From: Leeuwenhoekiella aestuarii
Lineage (GTDB): Bacteria > Bacteroidota > Bacteroidia > Flavobacteriales > Flavobacteriaceae
DNA: 64,000 nucleotides
Direction of reading: 5' to 3'
Assembly (NCBI RefSeq): GCF_004104055.1
Contig: NZ_QOVJ01000008.1
Span: 98,135 to 162,134 of the forward strand
Below, piece by piece: positions 59,677 through 64,000 of this stretch; the first letter of the stretch is position 1; every line of letters begins with the position of its first letter. The translations under genes were made by a program, and so were the position numbers. Below the pieces are notes generated by a model. That model worked only from the letters and a program-made list of their open reading frames with translations, was not told where the DNA came from and made no database searches.

Positions 59677-60618
59677 TTAAAAGAAACGAGGGGTTAACAT
59701 ACGGTTGTATTCTTTGAAAAGTTCAAAGCGTAAAAACAATTCATAGGTACCGTTATTGTACGTTGCATTACCAAGGTCTGTAGACTCGCGATCGTAGGCA
59801 AAGCCTATTAACAGTCCGTCATTAACTTGAAAACCTACTAATCCACTTAATGCAGCACTCCATCGGTAAGATGCCCCTAAAGTAAGCTTATCATAAAACA
59901 TAAAGTTTGCATTCACATCTACTGCCAGAGGTGCTCCAGCAACCATCTTAACTAAGGTTGATGGCTTAAACTTCACGTTTCGGTTTAGATCAAAAACGTA
60001 ACCTGCCAAACCATAGTAATGAATGTTCTCCTCTGCTACAAATGTTTCTGCTCCCTGAGATCCACTACGATCAAAATGATCGGTTTGTAATAACTGAGGT
60101 GCAGATAAACCTGCATAGAACTTAGAATCGTGATAAAAAACACCCACTCCTACATTAGGAGAAAGCTTATTATCTATATTAATTAAAAAAGGATCATTCG
60201 TATTAAAAGGATTCGTCCTGCTAAAATCTACATCTAATAAATCTAAAGACCCTTTTAAACCAAAACTAAACTTACCTTCAGCACCTGTCTCCAATGTATA
60301 ACTGAAATCTACATTGAAATAAGTTTCTCGTGCAGGCCCCAGTACATCATTCACTAAACTAAAACCCATACCTACTTTACCCAATCCTATTGGACTGTGT
60401 ACCGAAAGATTTTGAGTCCTGGGAGCTCCATCAAGACCTACCCACTGACTACGATGCAGTAACACAATACTCGTTACCCCACGGTTACCTGCATAAGCAG
60501 GATTTATAACCAGAGGATTGTACATATACTGCGTGTATTGAGGATCTTGCTGACTATAGCCTGAAGCTGCAATTAACAATACAAGCAGAAGTAGCAACTT
60601 ACTCAAATTTCTTTTCAT
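59677..60618 (-). CDS. PorP/SprF-family type IX secretion outer-membrane protein
   Basis: Start at 60618 or 60621 (about 313-314 residues); the frame from 60648 has an unlikely N-terminus. Signal peptide MKRNLSKLLLLLVLLIAASGYS. Family features: QDPQYTQYMYNPLVINPAYAGNRGVTSIVLLHRSQWVGLDGAPRTQNLSVHSPI near the start, and a beta-barrel pattern. SprF proteins are needed for surface delivery of SprB-like adhesins. Directly downstream of the adhesin gene (13-44 nt) and upstream of the OmpA gene, so it probably serves that adhesin. Confidence 0.94.
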   Translation of the reverse strand: MKRNLSKLLLLLVLLIAASGYSQQDPQYTQYMYNPLVINPAYAGNRGVTSIVLLHRSQWVGLDGAPRTQNLSVHSPIGLGKVGMGFSLVNDVLGPARETYFNVDFSYTLETGAEGKFSFGLKGSLDLLDVDFSRTNPFNTNDPFLINIDNKLSPNVGVGVFYHDSKFYAGLSAPQLLQTDHFDRSGSQGAETFVAEENIHYYGLAGYVFDLNRNVKFKPSTLVKMVAGAPLAVDVNANFMFYDKLTLGASYRWSAALSGLVGFQVNDGLLIGFAYDRESTDLGNATYNNGTYELFLRFELFKEYNRMLTPRFF

Positions 60619-60661
60619 CATTATAAGTATTTTATTATAAGTACTCATTGAGTAATCTTTA

Positions 60662-63600
60662 TTAATTAATGTAAAGGAATGAAGCTTTATTTCTTACAGC
60701 ACCCGTATCTGGATCTGCATATTCTATAATATAGTAATAGGTTCCTGTTGGTAAACGCTCACCTCTCCTTACTGTCGCCCGACCATCAGAGAATCCGCTA
60801 AATACATTTCCGTTATCTATACTATAACCTTCAGTACTATACACTTCTACTCCCCATCTGTTAAAGATCTGAACTTTATTATCAGGGTATCTATCAATAT
60901 TCTGAATCATAAAGATATCGTTAAGACCATCTCCATTTGGAGTCATCACATTATAAACGATAATATCTTCATCAGCAAGTACATTAGGAATTATGGTCAC
61001 TGTTACATCATCTGGCTCACCATCGCCATCTACATCAACATCTGCAGGATTGTTTGGATCATCAGAAAGATCATCTATTACCTCTCCGTCTGGATTAACA
61101 CCACTTACAAGAGCTTGATTTTCTACAGCCAATTGCTCAATATCACTTTGTGTTATAGAATAAACTGCAGTAAATGTTGTACTGTCTTCTTCACCAGGAG
61201 CCAGTTCTATTGGACCACCGGTAACATCGACTAATTCATCATCTATCACAATATCACTAATTGTGGTTTCACCAGTATTTATAACTCTAAATGTATAGGT
61301 TATAGTCTCTCCTATCTGAGGCCTTTGATCACCATTCTCATCATTAAACACTCCTACTTTTTCAAGGCTTAAACTTGAAATAAGTGCTGGTGGCGGTGGA
61401 GGAGGTGGTAAATTGGCATCTCTAACAGTAATATAAACTGTTGCTACATCTGTTGCAACTGGAGCTCCAGAGTCTACAATCTGATAGGTAAACTGATCTG
61501 TACCTACAAAACCATCATCAGGAGTATAAGTGAATGAACCATCAGCGTTTATTGCAAGTGTTCCATTTACAGGTCCATTTAGAGGTGTTACGCTGGTATC
61601 CACTGTTTGAGTTTGTCCTTCAGGATCAAAATCATTCTCCAACACATTTCCAGATATTATCTCATCAATAAGTGTAAAATAGGCATCATCATTAGCTACA
61701 GTACTGTTCCCTAAATCTAAGATTACCTCTATAGTCACTGTTCCCGTCGCACATAATGATGGATCTGCATCATCACATACGGTATACTCAAAACTATCCT
61801 CTCCTACAAAACCAGGCTCAGGAGTATAAGTATAGGTACCGTCAGGATTAACCGTTACACTGCCATTATTTGGTTGGGTGTTACCCGTTACTGTCAATGC
61901 GTCTCCATCAGGATCAAAATCATTGACTAACACGTTACCCGTAGCAGGAACACCGCTCTCTGTAATATTGGTATCATCATTTGCAACTGGTGACTCATTT
62001 TCATCTGAATCTTCTGCAGGAATCACCTCAATAGTAACATCTGCACTATCACAAGCCTGTGGACTACCGCCATCACAAACCTCATAACTGAAGCTATCGG
62101 TGCCGATAAAACCGTCATTTGGTGTATACGTATAGGTCCCGTCAGCATTGAATACCAAAGTACCATTAGCTGGCTGAGTCAATGCCGTGTAAACTTCACT
62201 GTCTACAGGTCCGTCAGGGTTCTCATCGTTAGTTCCTACATCACCACTCACAGGCTGACCTTCAAAGGTATCGTTGATGTCATTGATCGCTAAAATGTCG
62301 TTACCGCCATTCTCACTAGGATCGATACTGATGTATACCGTTGCGGTATCCTGTGCTCCGTTAGCATCCTCGATCGTATAGGTGAACTGATCCGCTCCGC
62401 TAAAGTCTGCATTTGGAGTATAGGTAAGACTTCCGTCTGCGCCTAAGGATACACTTCCGTTTAGTGCACTGGTATTACCTACTACACTGATCGCATCACC
62501 TTCAGGATCGCTGTCGTTAGCAAGTACATTACCCGTGATCTCCTCTCCGATATAACCGAAGTAAGCATCGTCGTTGGCTACAGTCGTATTACCGCTATCT
62601 GCTATAACCTCGATAGTCACTGTTCCTGTTGCACATAATGATGGATCTGCATCATCACATACGGTATACTCAAAACTATCCTCTCCTACAAAACCAGGCT
62701 CTGGAGTATAGGTATAGGTACCGTCAGGATTAACCGTCACACTTCCGTTGGTTGGTTGGGTGTTACCTGTTACTGTCAACGCATCTCCATCAGGATCAAA
62801 GTCATTAACCAGTACATTACCATCAACAGGAGTATCTGACTCCGTAATTGCTGTATCGTCATTGGCTACTGGTGCTGCATTATCAGGGGTTCCTACAGGA
62901 ATCACCTCAATAGTAACATCTGCACTATCACAAGCCTGTGGACTACCGCCATCACATACCTCATAACTGAAGCTATCGGTGCCGATAAACCCGTCATTTG
63001 GTGTATACGTATAGGTCCCGTCAGCATTGAATACCAAAGTACCATTACTTGGCTGAGTCAATACCGTGTAAACTTCACTGTCTACAGGTCCGTCAGGGTT
63101 CTCATCGTTAGTTCCTACATCTCCACTCACAGGCTGACCTTCAAAGGTATCGTTGATATCATTGATCGCAAGGATAACATTCCCTCCGTTTGGACTAGGA
63201 TCAATACTGATGTATACCGTTGCGGTATCCTGTGTTCCGTTAGCATCCTCAATCGTATAGGTGAACTGATCCGATCCGCTGAAGTCTGCATTTGGAGTAT
63301 AGGTAAGACTTCCGTCTGCGCCTAAAGATACACTTCCGTTTAGTGCACTGGTATTACCCACTACACTGATCGCATCACCTTCAGGATCGCTGTCGTTAGC
63401 AAGTACATTACCGGTGATCTCTTCTCCGATGTAACCGAAGTAAGCATCGTCGTTAGCAACAGTCGTATTACCGCTATCTGCTATAACCTCGATAGTCACT
63501 GTTCCTGTTGCACATAATGATGGATTTGCATCATCACATACGGTGTACTCAAAACTATCCTCTCCTACAAAACCAGGCTCTGGAGTATAAGTATACGTTC

Positions 63601-64000
63601 CGTCAGGATTAACCGTTACACTTCCGTTGGTGGGTTGTGTATTACCGGTTACTGTTATAGTATCTCCATCAGGATCAAAGTCGTTAACCAGTACATTACC
63701 ATCAACAGGAGTATCTGACTCCGTAATTGCTGTATCATCATTGGCTACAGGGGCTGCATTATCAGGGGTTCCTACAGGAATCACCTGAATAGTAACATCT
63801 GCACTATCACAAGCTACAGGGCTTCCGCCATCACATACCTCATAACTGAAGCCATCGGTGCCGATAAACCCGTCATTTGGTGTATACGTATAGGTCCCGT
63901 CAGCATTGAATACCAAAGTACCATTACTTGGCTGAGTCAATACCGTGTAAACTTCACTGTCTACAGGTCCGTCAGGGTTCTCATCGTTAGTTCCTACATC
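60662..64000 (-). CDS. Giant Ig/cadherin-repeat adhesin with type B T9SS C-terminus, 5' end beyond the window
   Basis: 1112 residues visible, open to the right edge. From the N-terminal side: repeated Ig-like domains (motifs VANDDxxxxxxxxxxGNVLxND, TYTYTPxxGFxGxDSFxYxVCD), in super-repeats of 293 residues; a PPPPPPA linker; a DUF11-like domain ([28 protein letters not shown]); and a C-terminal gliding-motility-associated (CHU_C) domain, [32 protein letters not shown]...[12 protein letters not shown]. The last is the type IX type-B sorting signal. Secreted to the surface with the SprF partner. Role in adhesion or gliding inferred. Confidence 0.95.
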   Translation of the reverse strand, partial: DVGTNDENPDGPVDSEVYTVLTQPSNGTLVFNADGTYTYTPNDGFIGTDGFSYEVCDGGSPVACDSADVTIQVIPVGTPDNAAPVANDDTAITESDTPVDGNVLVNDFDPDGDTITVTGNTQPTNGSVTVNPDGTYTYTPEPGFVGEDSFEYTVCDDANPSLCATGTVTIEVIADSGNTTVANDDAYFGYIGEEITGNVLANDSDPEGDAISVVGNTSALNGSVSLGADGSLTYTPNADFSGSDQFTYTIEDANGTQDTATVYISIDPSPNGGNVILAINDINDTFEGQPVSGDVGTNDENPDGPVDSEVYTVLTQPSNGTLVFNADGTYTYTPNDGFIGTDSFSYEVCDGGSPQACDSADVTIEVIPVGTPDNAAPVANDDTAITESDTPVDGNVLVNDFDPDGDALTVTGNTQPTNGSVTVNPDGTYTYTPEPGFVGEDSFEYTVCDDADPSLCATGTVTIEVIADSGNTTVANDDAYFGYIGEEITGNVLANDSDPEGDAISVVGNTSALNGSVSLGADGSLTYTPNADFSGADQFTYTIEDANGAQDTATVYISIDPSENGGNDILAINDINDTFEGQPVSGDVGTNDENPDGPVDSEVYTALTQPANGTLVFNADGTYTYTPNDGFIGTDSFSYEVCDGGSPQACDSADVTIEVIPAEDSDENESPVANDDTNITESGVPATGNVLVNDFDPDGDALTVTGNTQPNNGSVTVNPDGTYTYTPEPGFVGEDSFEYTVCDDADPSLCATGTVTIEVILDLGNSTVANDDAYFTLIDEIISGNVLENDFDPEGQTQTVDTSVTPLNGPVNGTLAINADGSFTYTPDDGFVGTDQFTYQIVDSGAPVATDVATVYITVRDANLPPPPPPPALISSLSLEKVGVFNDENGDQRPQIGETITYTFRVINTGETTISDIVIDDELVDVTGGPIELAPGEEDSTTFTAVYSITQSDIEQLAVENQALVSGVNPDGEVIDDLSDDPNNPADVDVDGDGEPDDVTVTIIPNVLADEDIIVYNVMTPNGDGLNDIFMIQNIDRYPDNKVQIFNRWGVEVYSTEGYSIDNGNVFSGFSDGRATVRRGERLPTGTYYYIIEYADPDTGAVRNKASFLYIN
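61740..64000 (-). repeat. 879-bp tandem super-repeats in the adhesin gene
   Basis: Equivalent positions recur every 879 bp: 62163, 63042 and 63921, and 62633 with 63512 (882 bp to the diverged copy at 61751, which has one extra residue in a linker). Each unit encodes three Ig-like domains. The two right-hand copies are nearly identical in DNA; the copy nearest the C-terminus is more diverged. More copies probably lie beyond the right edge. Confidence 0.9.

Noticed and set aside
62748..62966. Plus-strand frames inside the adhesin (also 61878-62087)
   Set aside because: They recur with the repeat and are antisense shadows.
61740..64000. Regular repeats considered as a CRISPR array
   Set aside because: Period is 879 bp, in frame, and encodes Ig-like domains.
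1..64000. tRNA, rRNA, riboswitch or complete insertion sequence
   Set aside because: I looked for cloverleaf arms, conserved rRNA stretches, T-box or known riboswitch cores and transposase ORFs and saw none; a covariance-model search would be needed to be certain.

Overview
The window reads as chromosome of a free-living, probably marine member of the Flavobacteriaceae (Bacteroidota). The evidence is a PorP/SprF protein, an OmpA/PD40 protein and an adhesin with a type B type IX secretion C-terminus (57758-64000), a UpxY-type NusG paralogue, a TonB receptor, a 1120-residue SecA, DUF4199 and DUF2795 proteins, and several promoters of the Bacteroidota form TTTG-N19-TAnnTTTG. I do not assign a genus. 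I see no rRNA, tRNA, complete insertion sequence, prophage or CRISPR array.

Layout. 1-5561 (minus strand) is the upstream end of a surface-polysaccharide locus: upxY, a Wzi-like outer-membrane protein, ugd and rfbB, continuing past the left edge. 5796-9240 (minus) holds an M19 dipeptidase, a rhodanese and two thioredoxin-fold secreted proteins. 9447-11232 is a MarR-nitroreductase-YceI cluster with the same inverted repeat in front of marR and yceI. 11260-18720 is a complete trp operon (E-G-D-C-F-B-A). It is preceded by a leader peptide with three consecutive Trp codons and an intrinsic terminator, and a GIY-YIG nuclease gene sits between trpB and trpA. 19017-25934 holds a SulP transporter, a PQQ-type sugar dehydrogenase with a TonB receptor, and two paralogous secreted proteins. 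25987-34288 is housekeeping: coaD, ddl, a PASTA protein, rluD, a cobalamin adenosyltransferase, secA. 34520-44733 contains a YqcI/YcgG-DUF1989 pair, a HAD phosphatase, an AarF kinase with a TetR regulator, htpG, and pncB/pncA around a small secreted protein. 44788-55637 is mostly lineage-specific: an amino-acid permease, a DUF429 gene broken by a stop codon, two AraC regulators, an S1/P1 nuclease, an alpha/beta hydrolase lacking two catalytic residues, and a DUF4369 lipoprotein. 55680-57653 holds manA, queD and idi. 57758-64000 is the OmpA/SprF/adhesin operon; the adhesin runs off the right edge and is built of 293-residue super-repeats.

The spacers carry several families of short dispersed repeats. 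Family A is a hairpin of the type TTTCCGCGAAGGCGGAAA followed by TCTC. Family B is CTTCGACTGCGCTCA-like with GTGTGAC or GAAGTGAC flanks. Family C is a roughly 95-nt degenerate element, some copies of which carry TCGATTATCGAGTAAA. Family D is TTCCGC-NNN-GCGGAA. One family C copy forms part of the trp leader peptide, one family A copy is split by a family B-like insert, and family A copies flank the breaks in the trp operon.

Most interesting points: the trp attenuator; the MarR operator pair; the GIY-YIG gene next to palindromic repeats; the hydrolase with Ser-to-Ala and Asp-to-Asn changes; the nonsense-split DUF429 gene; candidate operator sites between the first AraC gene and its divergent neighbour; and the YqcI-DUF1989 pair.
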